From JAOUEE01 sp051011595 (GTDB lineage Bacteria; Actinomycetota; Acidimicrobiia; Acidimicrobiales; SHLQ01): a stretch of DNA of 18,576 nt. The number at the start of each line of letters is the position of its first letter. Within the stretch, counting starts at the first letter, position 1. The notes below the pieces were generated by a model. It was given only the letters and a program-made list of their open reading frames with translations. It searched no databases and had not been told where the DNA came from. The stretch covers positions 1-18,576 of the forward strand of contig JBPCTQ010000028.1 of the NCBI GenBank assembly GCA_051011595.1, in the 5' to 3' direction. Of this stretch, positions 6,087 through 14,300 are shown one piece after another. Position numbers and translations under genes: made by a program.

Positions 6087-7184
6087 TCACTGAACGTGGT
6101 GTTCGTCGTACACGAAGGACCGGTCACCGAGCAGAACCGTGCACCCGGTTCGGAGCTGGTACCGCTCCCCCGGCTCCAACCGGCGCGGGGCACCACTCCC
6201 CTCGCGCACGAATGTGCCGTTGGCGGTGTCGAGGTCCTCGATGAACACGGCCCAATCGACCAGATCGACCAACAGGTGTCGGCGAGAGATCCTCAACTCG
6301 GTGTCGGTGATCGGATAAGGCGCCGCCGAACCGGCCGTCACCCGGTCGTCGCCTCGGGGATCTCGGCCGATGACCAGGTTCCACTGCACCGAACAGGTGG
6401 CGCCGTCGTCGAAGCTCAGGACACCGAGCGGTGGACGGGGGCCTTCAACCAGCGCCCCTCGAGCTCGATCGTCGAGCTCCACGCCGCTGCGGCTGCAGAT
6501 GACGGCGTCAGGGTGGTTGAGAAATCCTCGCGACGAGAGCACACCTGTGACCGTCACCGGCCGCATGTACGGCGGGAGATCGAAATCGAGATCGGTGACC
6601 GTGTCGGGCTCGACGGGAAGTGGTTCGCGGTCGGAGAGGTCGATGTCCGCCGTCAGCGACACCAATTCGAATCGGCCCGAGGCAGGGACCTGCCCGGTCG
6701 GCTGTGTTCCGTCTTCGTCTGACTGTTCCGGTTCGCTGATAGGCGGGCGATCTCCGAACACCACCCCCACCCCGACCGTGGCTCCCTGGGCCAGATCGGC
6801 CCAACCCGGAACCGTGGGCACGTCGGTTCCGGCCGGGATCAACGCCACCAGGTCGGCCAGATCGACCTGCTCGGACAAACCGAGGATGTGCTGTGCCGCC
6901 CGCACCCGCCCGTCGGCGACGACGAGATCGAACGGGCCCACTGCGAACACGTCGGCCACCTCGCCAACGGCGAGAACCGCGCCGCCCGCCTCGACGTGGT
7001 CGTCGAGAAGCAAACGGGCCACGGCCCGCACTCGACCGGCCCCGTCGGTGGAATCGAGGATGTTGTCGATCTGGTCGACGAGGGCCGGCAGTACCGGCGC
7101 TCCGAGCACCACCACGATCGAGTCACGGCGAATCACGGCTCCGTCTCCGGCCACCACCGCGACCTTGGTTCGGGGATCAGCCAT
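6087..7184 (-). CDS. FHA-domain protein with degenerate zinc-ribbon-like segment
   Basis: A 365-residue soluble protein with no signal peptide or membrane helix. The C-terminal forkhead-associated domain (about 268-360) carries the canonical phosphothreonine-binding motifs: IGRDP (R274), the ISRRH serine/histidine turn and DTANGTF. Such domains bind phosphothreonine peptides, often made by a neighbouring kinase. Just before it, residues 214-234 (GVLSSRGF...CSRSG) align with a zinc-ribbon-like C-RGH-N...C-CG motif that I recall from related actinobacterial FHA proteins. Three of four ligands look replaced (S217/S218, F221, S233). The N-terminal 150 residues are an unrecognised alpha/beta region. 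T195 and T197 both have Asp at +3, fitting the pTxxD ligand type. The ATG at 7184 shares one base with the kinase stop (TGATG), so the pair is very likely co-translated. It may be a phospho-dependent regulator of the downstream glutamate dehydrogenase. Confidence 0.85.
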   Translation of the reverse strand: MADPRTKVAVVAGDGAVIRRDSIVVVLGAPVLPALVDQIDNILDSTDGAGRVRAVARLLLDDHVEAGGAVLAVGEVADVFAVGPFDLVVADGRVRAAQHILGLSEQVDLADLVALIPAGTDVPTVPGWADLAQGATVGVGVVFGDRPPISEPEQSDEDGTQPTGQVPASGRFELVSLTADIDLSDREPLPVEPDTVTDLDFDLPPYMRPVTVTGVLSSRGFLNHPDAVICSRSGVELDDRARGALVEGPRPPLGVLSFDDGATCSVQWNLVIGRDPRGDDRVTAGSAAPYPITDTELRISRRHLLVDLVDWAVFIEDLDTANGTFVREGSGAPRRLEPGERYQLRTGCTVLLGDRSFVYDEHHVQ

Positions 7185-7984
7185 CAGTTCAGCCCCCCGG
7201 CCCGAGTGAGAGCCGCCGAGAAGTCGGCCGCCGTCTGGAACCGGTCCGCCCGTCGGGGCGCCAGCGATTGTTCGATCACCGCACGCATGGGACCATCGAT
7301 CGACTCGCTGATCGTCGGCGGACGGTGCAGCACATGGCGGAACGCGGCCAGCGCAGAGGTTCGGGGAATCTCGCCGTAGCAGCCTTCGTCGGCGAGGCAT
7401 CGGTGCAGGGCCATGGCCAGCGACCAGACGTCGGATGTGCGGGCTGCTCGTTCGCCGTACACGACCTCGGGCTCCATGTACTCGACCGACCCGATCGGGC
7501 CGGTACCGGTGGTGGTCATGCCGGGCGACAGGATCTGGGCCAGACCGAGGTCGCCGAGAGAACCCCGACCGTCCGAGACCATCACGTTCATGGGTTTGAT
7601 GTCGCGATGGACGACGCCGACCTCGTGCAGCGCGTGGGCGCCGAGGGCCGCATCGGCGATGGCCTGGATGGCCACCGGAGCCGGATGACCGTACTGCGGA
7701 GCCAACGAACCATCCGGGTAGTAGCGCATGGCGTAGAACAGACGCCCGTCCTGATGGCCGGCGTCGTACAACTCCACCAGGTGGGGCGAGTCGACCGAAC
7801 TGAAGACCCGCAGCTCATTGGCCACCCGGGCGAAGTCGGCTTCGGTGGCCGAGGACTCGAGCATCTTGATCACCACCGACGCTTCCCCCAGGCCCAGGCG
7901 GGCGGGTGGGCGAGCACGGTAGAACTCGCCGTGGTTGCCCTGGCCGAGCTGGTTCAACACCTCGTAGTCGCCGATCCAGGTCAC
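7184..7984 (-). CDS. Soluble Hanks-type serine/threonine protein kinase
   Basis: A 266-residue protein that is essentially a bare kinase catalytic domain, without a membrane helix, PASTA or other sensor domain. Visible motifs are the glycine loop LGQGNHGEFY (13-22), ATP-anchoring lysine K40 (VVIKML), helix-C Glu57, catalytic loop HRDIKPMN (126-133, D128) and metal-binding DLG (145-147, in place of the commoner DFG). The activation segment is rich in threonine (T157-T159, T161) and ends GSVEYMEPE. All catalytic residues are present, so it should be active and could autophosphorylate on those threonines. It starts with GTG at 7984, which overlaps the permease stop by four bases (GTGA). Its stop overlaps the FHA-gene start by one base. 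The FHA protein is the obvious candidate partner and glutamate dehydrogenase 2 a possible downstream target. Confidence 0.92.
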   Translation of the reverse strand: MTWIGDYEVLNQLGQGNHGEFYRARPPARLGLGEASVVIKMLESSATEADFARVANELRVFSSVDSPHLVELYDAGHQDGRLFYAMRYYPDGSLAPQYGHPAPVAIQAIADAALGAHALHEVGVVHRDIKPMNVMVSDGRGSLGDLGLAQILSPGMTTTGTGPIGSVEYMEPEVVYGERAARTSDVWSLAMALHRCLADEGCYGEIPRTSALAAFRHVLHRPPTISESIDGPMRAVIEQSLAPRRADRFQTAADFSAALTRAGGLN

Positions 7985-9438
7985 GGACCGTCCTGGTCCT
8001 CGTCGAGAAGTTGTTCACGGAATCCCGGCCCCGTGTCGAGGCGATCCCGGGTGAACGATTGCTCGATGTCGACGGGCGGCAGTCCGAGGATCTGACGGCG
8101 GTACCGCTTCAACAACACGAGGCTCGTCACCATCACCAGGCCCCCGACCACCGCAAAGGTTATGAGGGCGGCATCGGGGTCGAAGAGGAGTCCCTCGAGG
8201 AAGAACACCGTGCCGATCACCTCGGCCAGGGCCAGAGCCACCACGAATCGCACCAGTTGCCGGTCGGTCACCTTGGAACTGGCCCAGGCTCCGAGTGGGG
8301 CTCCGAACACGGCCACCGGAATGGCGGCCAGCCAGAAACCGAAGAGGTCGTAGCGAATCGGTTCGAGAGGTTCACCCTCGCCGTAGGCGATGCCGTCGTC
8401 ATCGGTGGCCGTCACCGGTTCTCCCCCCACGGCCACCACGTCTCCGGACGGGTCGAGGGCCACGTCGAGTTGCCCGTCGACCACGCCGAAGGTGAACAAA
8501 CCCACCACCGACACCGTGGCCATCACGATGACACTCGACGGCACACTCACGCGCGGGCTCACCCCGATGACCACGACAATGGCGAGATACAGCATCACAT
8601 CGGCGCCCGAACCCACGATGGCCGACGCCACCCCACCGATGAATGCGGCCACCACGATGAGCACACTCACCCGCATTCCGGCGATGGGAACCGTCTCGAT
8701 CCGCTCGATGATCTGGACCCGGTACCCGAGATACACCATCAGAGCCATCGAGGCGATCAGCAAGGTGAAGAAGACCTTCACATAGCTGCCGGGCAACGTG
8801 CTGGGCCAAAACGGCAACGAGCTGTCGCTCAGCGCCAGCACCCCGACGAAGAATCCCAGGATGGCGGGCGGGATGGCCAGGCCAACCGCTCGCCAGGCCA
8901 CCGGTCGGCGGTTGATGACGATCGACAACGACGCCACCACCATGCCGGTGGCCTGGATACACAGGGAGAAGCTGCGGGCCACCGATGCGTCGACGCCGAG
9001 GATCTTGGTGAATACGGGAAAGGCCACCGCTCCCCCGCCCTGGGGTGTGGAGCCGGCCACGAAGCTCCCGAAGGTCATGGTGGCGGCCGAGGCCCAGTTG
9101 TCGGCGACTCGTCCCCAATGGTCGTTGATCGTCACGAACAGCACCCAGGCCAGGGCCACGGCCACCGAGATGCCGAGCGCAGCACGAGTTCGCCGCCGGG
9201 CCACCTGTTGGCGATGCGACCGTGACTCGGCGATCAGCTCGTCGAACGACGAATCGAAGGTGCTCAACCCCGATGACTCCAACGCGCCTGGCGCCCACCG
9301 GTGGCCGGGCTCGACGACCGCACTGTGATGCCCATTCCCCTCGTTTCGCGTCAACGGACCGGGGCTGATGGTAGAGGACCCCGCCGCGTAGCCGCGAATA
9401 CCCACTGCCGCCCCGGCGCCACCGGTCGAGCCGGCCAT
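7981..9438 (-). CDS. TauE/SafE-family (TSUP) membrane permease
   Basis: A 485-residue polytopic membrane protein with roughly ten hydrophobic helices in two halves. The first half has the repeat motif TFGSFVAGSTPQGGGAV near the second helix, and the second has FIGGVASAIVGSGAD. Paired glycine-rich motifs of this kind characterise TSUP (TauE/SafE/DUF81) permeases, which move sulfite, organosulfonates or other small anions. An insertion of about 45 acidic residues (around VDGQLDVALDPSGD) separates two helices and probably forms a loop outside the bilayer. The first roughly 85 residues are hydrophilic or low complexity. The ATG at 9438 has no good ribosome binding site, so the true start may be further in. 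The stop overlaps the kinase GTG by four bases. Linkage to a kinase/FHA pair suggests regulated transport, but the substrate is unknown. Confidence 0.82.
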   Translation of the reverse strand: MAGSTGGAGAAVGIRGYAAGSSTISPGPLTRNEGNGHHSAVVEPGHRWAPGALESSGLSTFDSSFDELIAESRSHRQQVARRRTRAALGISVAVALAWVLFVTINDHWGRVADNWASAATMTFGSFVAGSTPQGGGAVAFPVFTKILGVDASVARSFSLCIQATGMVVASLSIVINRRPVAWRAVGLAIPPAILGFFVGVLALSDSSLPFWPSTLPGSYVKVFFTLLIASMALMVYLGYRVQIIERIETVPIAGMRVSVLIVVAAFIGGVASAIVGSGADVMLYLAIVVVIGVSPRVSVPSSVIVMATVSVVGLFTFGVVDGQLDVALDPSGDVVAVGGEPVTATDDDGIAYGEGEPLEPIRYDLFGFWLAAIPVAVFGAPLGAWASSKVTDRQLVRFVVALALAEVIGTVFFLEGLLFDPDAALITFAVVGGLVMVTSLVLLKRYRRQILGLPPVDIEQSFTRDRLDTGPGFREQLLDEDQDGP

Positions 9439-9449
9439 GGCCGCAACGC

Positions 9450-11072
9450 CTACGCGAACAGTGCCCGGTTGTCCTCGGCTTCGGCGATCAGTTGCTCGGC
9501 GTCGGCCGGCAACAAGAACCCGGCCGCCACCGCCGCATCGGCCGACTCGCGAAAGGCGGCCACGTACGCATCGGCGGACCCGTGCAGCTCGACCAGGGTC
9601 GCCTGGTCGAGTGCCTCGGTTGTGCCGAAGAGCGAACAGGTGTCGAGCTCGTCGAGGTCGGTCTCATCGGGCGGATCACCACTCACGATGGCCACCGGCA
9701 CGTCGACCAGAGGGGTACGAATACCGCCGAGGGCCATCCCCAGATCGTCGCGGGCGATGGCCACCGGATCATCACCAGTGAGCTCGAGCACCGGACCCTC
9801 GGGCGGGGTGGTCCCGTCGTGCACCCACTCGACCAGGTGAGCCAGCGCCGCCTGGTACACCTCGTGGTGCGGACCAGTGTTGATCGGTGTGTCACAACCC
9901 AACAACGACCCGAGGCTGGCGTCGCGGCCACCTCCGGTGGCGGCACCGATCACGTGGGCATCGGCGTGCGCGGTACCGGCCACCTCCCATGTCCGGACCG
10001 TGTCGGTATCGGGCTGACGGGCGCTGGCGAAGCCCAGGAGGGTGAGGTCGGTCTCGGCCTGGAGCATGAACACCGGCTCCTGGAGATCGGTGCGAATGGT
10101 CACACCCTCGGAGACCTCCTGGTCGGCATCGACATCGTCGCCACCGCTCAGGTTTCCGTCGAGGGGTGCCGCCGTGCCGCCGCGACTGTGCACCATGAAG
10201 CCGTCGTACTGACTCGCCACCGGGTGGACGGCATTGATGTACGTGGTCAAGAAGAAGGCCGACTGCGACTCGCCCACGCCGATGAGCGAGATCGGCACCA
10301 GACCACCGAGAACGACGTCGGGTGATTCGGCGATGGCCGCTCCGGCCTGGCTGAAGATGTCGAGGGCGTAGGCGTCGCCGGGATGAACCAGCGAGCCGTA
10401 CCTATCCGGGTCGGCGTTCACCAGACCGCTGCTGTCCACTTCGCTGCCCGCTTCCGCGGCCGCTTCGGGATCGACCTCGACCTCGAGCAGTCCTGCTCCT
10501 CCGGTGACGCCGAGTTGCTGCACGCTCACCGCGACGTAGACGTGGCCGGCACGGTCGATCTCCTCGGACAGGTACGCCCAATCGGGCGACGCCTCGACGG
10601 CGGTGACGTTCAGCCACTCCACCAGCACCACTCCACTGAAGCGATCGGCAGGTGGGCGCCGCACGAGCATGCGGGTCTCATACGTCGCCTCACCGTCAGC
10701 CGACACCGACCAATTGCCGTCGGGTGTCTGCTCGCCGACCGCGGCGAAACTGCTGGCGGTGCCACCGAAGAAGAACTCCTCTTCGGTGTAGCCATCCGGG
10801 AGAGGAGTGACGGGCTGGGGACGAACCGGACCGTCGCCGGTGGTGATCGGTCCGCTGACCGTCGGGGGTACGGCCGCCACCTGGGAGGTTGTGGTCTCCT
10901 CCGGTGGGTCGGTCTCGGGCGGTGGGGTCGGGGCGGCAGACGAGGTCGGCCCGTCGGTCGTCGAAGGGGACCCCTCGTCGTCGCTTGAGGAGCAGGCCGC
11001 GCCGGCCAGGGCCAGCACGGCCACCGTCGCCGCCAACCGGCGACATGTCGTGCGAGCTGCGGTGCCCCTCAT
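9450..11072 (-). CDS. Secreted lipoprotein, alpha/beta-hydrolase domain protein (PF20091-like)
   Basis: A 540-residue protein with an N-terminal Arg-rich segment, a hydrophobic stretch and a lipobox-like LAGAAC ending at C27. A Ser/Pro/Thr-rich linker follows, typical of an actinobacterial surface lipoprotein. The mature part resembles the uncharacterised alpha/beta-hydrolase family PF20091: VVLVEWLNV, PDWAYLSEEI, YVAVSVQQLGV, DPDRYGSLVHPGDAY and DIFSQAG. The nucleophile is likely S269 in GESQSA. Candidate triad partners are the Asp of QAETD and the His of VAGTAHAD. The substrate is unknown; esterase or amidase activity would fit. It starts at ATG 11072, preceded by GGGGGAA. It is the first gene of the minus-strand run, 11 bases from the permease, and divergent from the first subtilase. 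Confidence 0.83.
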   Translation of the reverse strand: MRGTAARTTCRRLAATVAVLALAGAACSSSDDEGSPSTTDGPTSSAAPTPPPETDPPEETTTSQVAAVPPTVSGPITTGDGPVRPQPVTPLPDGYTEEEFFFGGTASSFAAVGEQTPDGNWSVSADGEATYETRMLVRRPPADRFSGVVLVEWLNVTAVEASPDWAYLSEEIDRAGHVYVAVSVQQLGVTGGAGLLEVEVDPEAAAEAGSEVDSSGLVNADPDRYGSLVHPGDAYALDIFSQAGAAIAESPDVVLGGLVPISLIGVGESQSAFFLTTYINAVHPVASQYDGFMVHSRGGTAAPLDGNLSGGDDVDADQEVSEGVTIRTDLQEPVFMLQAETDLTLLGFASARQPDTDTVRTWEVAGTAHADAHVIGAATGGGRDASLGSLLGCDTPINTGPHHEVYQAALAHLVEWVHDGTTPPEGPVLELTGDDPVAIARDDLGMALGGIRTPLVDVPVAIVSGDPPDETDLDELDTCSLFGTTEALDQATLVELHGSADAYVAAFRESADAAVAAGFLLPADAEQLIAEAEDNRALFA

Positions 11073-11101
11073 CGATTCCCCCGTCGTTGTCGAACGTCAC
11101 G

Positions 11102-11107
11102 AACCTA
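11102..11107 (-). promoter_or_regulatory. Candidate -10 box for the five-gene minus-strand run
   Basis: TAGGTT on the minus strand, 29 bases before the ATG at 11072, would leave a short leader containing GGGGGAA. No -35 hexamer is recognisable at the expected distance. Confidence 0.35.
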
Positions 11108-11177
11108 CGTTGCTGGGGGTCAAACGCTCCATTTCGGCACGCAGAGGGACCCGGCCACCGCGGAGCGTCGAAGCTGG

Positions 11178-11206
11178 TTGACCGCATCGCCACTTTGTGC
11201 AAGGTT
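11178..11206 (+). promoter_or_regulatory. Candidate housekeeping promoter of the first subtilase
   Basis: TTGACC (11178-11183) and AAGGTT (11201-11206) are separated by exactly 17 bases, and a TGC directly before the second box resembles an extended -10. It would start transcription near 11213 and give a leader of about 120 bases before the ATG at 11333. Confidence 0.38.
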
Positions 11207-11321
11207 GCGAGTTGAGGCGTTGAGCGGGCGATTTTGCTCTCGTGGGTGCTGCCTCAGGGCGGTGACCGCGTACGACGAACTTCCTTCGTTTGATGCTGGG
11301 TGCGTGAACTCAATGTTGAAC

Positions 11322-11326
11322 GGGAG
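11322..11326 (+). promoter_or_regulatory. Ribosome binding site of the first subtilase
   Basis: GGGAG, 6 bases before the ATG at 11333. It supports that start over the in-frame GTG at 11300, because the signal peptide then begins MKRDHF directly. Confidence 0.55.
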
Positions 11327-11332
11327 AGCGTT

Positions 11333-14300
11333 ATGAAGCGGGATCACTTTCGGGTAGTGGTGCTGGTGGCCATCATGTCGATGTTGGCTGCCTTGATGGG
11401 ATTCGTTCCGGGCGTGGGCGCCCAGGAGGACGAAGAGATACCGAGGAAGACCGCGCCCGACACCCAGTCCGATGGCGAGTGGGACGGCGACAGCTTCGCC
11501 GGCTATCCCGCCGACGACGCCGACTACCCCGCCGACGACGACCCCGAGTCAAAAACCGAGGAGCTCGGCGAGGTGGGCACGAACTCCCCCGACGCCGAGG
11601 ATGTTCCCGGCGCTCCGGCGCCACCCGGCACCGACGATGGCGCCACGCTCATCGCACCCGGCGACATGGCGGGTGACTCGGCCGACGCGCTGCGCGCCGC
11701 CGTTGCCGCAGCTGCGGCCGGCGACCCCGGCGAAGCGGCGGCCACTCCCGAGGGCACACTGCGTGTGGTCGTGTCCATGAACCTGGCCGTCCAGCTGCTG
11801 GCCGATCTGAGCGACGCCGAGGCGGCCTCCCAGCAGGAGGCGATCGATGCCTCCATGGCAACCCTGGCGGGCCTGCTCGCCGGCACCGATTCCACTGTGG
11901 TCCGGGCCTACGAAGTCATTCCATCAGCAGTGGCCACCGTCGACTCGGCCGGCCTCGAAGCGCTGCTGGCCAGCAGCGATGTCGCCGCCATCCAGGTCGA
12001 CCAGGCCTTCGAACCCGCTCTCGATGTGTCGACCGGTGTGATCGACTCGGATCTGCTCAACCAGGCCGGCGTGTTGGGCAACAACTACGAAGGCAGCACG
12101 GGCGGCGCCTACGAGGTGGCCATCCTCGATTCGGGTGTACGGCCTGATCACGACGCCTTCGGCTCGCGGGTGGTGGCCCAGGCCTGCTTCTCGGCCACCA
12201 GCTGGTGCCCCAACGGCGGTGCGGTACAGATCGGCGGCAACGCCGGCGCTCACTGTGCCTACACCAGCGGCGCCTTCACCGCCGAGTGCTGGCACGGCAC
12301 CCACGTGGCGGGAATCGCCGCGGGCGGAGCCTTCTCCGGCGGCCACGAGGGTGTGGCCCGCGGGGCCGGCATCGTGGCTGTCCAGGTCGGACACCGTTCG
12401 TGCTCCTTCCCGAACTATTGCTGGCGCTACTTCTTCAGCGACCTCGACCTGGCCCTGGGCCACGTGGTCGCCCTCAAGAACGGCGGCCGCAACATCGCGG
12501 CGGTCAACATGAGCCTCGGCGGACCACTGTCCACCGGGGTCTGCGACGCCGGCTTCCCGGCCACCCAGAACCTGTTCGCCCAGCTCGACGCTCTTCAGGT
12601 GGCGCCGGTGGCGGCAGCGGGCAACAACGGGTCCCAGACCCAGGTCACCTACCCGAGCTGTCTGTCGGGCTCCTACGCGGTGTCGGCCACCAATGATGCC
12701 GACGTTCCCGCCGGGTTCTCCAACAGCAACGCACTCACCAACTGGTGGGCTCCAGGAGTGTCCATCGACGCGGCCTTCCCCACCAGCACCACCGCCCACG
12801 GCAACTTCTCGGGCACGTCGATGGCGGCTCCCCACGTGGCCGGCGGCTTCGCCTTGCTCCGTGAGTGCATCGGGAACTCCACCGACGAGGCAGTCGCCGC
12901 CGACCTCAACGCCACCGGGGTCAACGTCACCCGAAACGCGGTGACCCGCAAACGTATCAACGTGCTCGACGCGGCCACCCAGAACGTCAACAACAACGAC
13001 TTTGCCTTCCCCGAGGTGTTCAACGGCGACGGTCCCATCAATGACTACGACTGGAACGTCTGTGCCGACGCCGAAGCGGGCGAACCGGGTCCCGGCTCGA
13101 TCGAGAACTCGATCTGGTGGACATGGACACCGTCCACCACCGGCACTGCCACCATCTCCACCAACGACGGCGGCGGCAACGTGACCACGTTCGACACCGT
13201 GTTGTCGGTGTTCCAAGGCAACTCCTTGGGGTCGCTCAACCTGTTGGCCCATGACGATGACGGCGGTGTCGGACTACGCAGTCTGGTGAATGTGCCCGTC
13301 AACGGCGGTCAGACCTACCGCATCCGGGTCGACGGTTTCGCCGCCGCCAACGGTGAGCTCAACCTGCACATCGAGAACGGGCCGCCTCCCACTTGTCGGG
13401 GAATCCCCGCCACCATCGTCGGCACCGTGGGCGACGACAACATCGTCGGCACTCCCGGCAACGACACCATCGTGGCCGGCAACGGCAACGACACCGTCGA
13501 CGGTGGCGGCGGCAACGACACCATCTGTGGTGGTGCCGGCAACGACACCCTCGATGGTGGTTCGGGCAACGACACCATCGACGGCGAGACGGGAGTCGAC
13601 CACCTCGACGGTGGAACAGGGGCCGACTCGATGTTCGGTGGTCCCCAAGCCGACCATCTGCTGGGCGGCACCGGCAACGACTTCATGCTCGGCAACGCCG
13701 GCTTCGGCGACCTGAACGACGTCGGCGACACCCTCGAAGGCCAGGACGGCGACGACATCCTCGACGGGTGGGTCGGCAACGACGTCATCCTCGGTGGTGC
13801 CGGCTTCGACCAACTGCTGGGAGCGGTCGGCAACGACATCCTCAACGGTGGCTCCGATGGCGACGACATCTTTGCCGGTGACGGCGCCGACACGGCCTTC
13901 GGTCAGGGCGGCAACGACTACATCGATGGTGGCAGCGGTGGCGACACCCTGCTGGGCTTCGGCGAGTCCGACACCATCTTCGGTGGGTTGGGCAGCGACA
14001 TCATCAACGGTGGACCCGGCAACGACATCCTCCGCGGTGACGACAACAACGACAGCATCTTCGGCCAGGGTGGAACCGACGACATCGCGGGCGGAGCCGG
14101 CAACGACTTCATCATCGGCCTCGACGGCAACGACACCATCGAGGGCGACACCGGTGACGATGTGGTGAACGGAGGCCCGGGTGTCGACACCGTGAGTGGT
14201 GGCAGCCAGAACGACACGCTGTACGGGCTGACCGGCAACGACATCCTCAATGGCGACGGTGGAGATGACCGAATCTTCGGCCAGATCGGCAACGACGCCA

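Larger units (their letters stand above)
11073..11332. other. Divergent intergenic region between the lipoprotein hydrolase and the first subtilase
   Basis: These 260 bases contain no credible gene. On the minus strand a TAGGTT box and a GGGGGAA leader element serve the hydrolase. On the plus strand a TTGACC-17-AAGGTT promoter candidate and a GGGAG ribosome binding site serve the protease. A weak inverted repeat, ACGCTCC (11124-11130) with GGAGCGT (11162-11168), lies between the two promoter candidates and could be an operator, but 7 bases with a 31-base gap may be chance. Confidence 0.5.

Noticed and set aside
7201..7400. FHA gene starting upstream, near 7400, inside the kinase gene
   Set aside because: The extra residues are Arg/Pro/Gly-rich shadow of the kinase C-terminus; the ATG at 7184 forms a TGATG junction with the kinase stop.
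11275..11289. ACGAA-CTTCC-TTCGT inverted repeat upstream of protease 1 as an operator
   Set aside because: Five-base arms are too short to distinguish from chance in a 260-base region.
11924..13252. A 442-codon minus-strand open frame inside protease 1
   Set aside because: Antisense shadow of the subtilase domain, with His/Val/Gly-rich composition and no recognisable domain.
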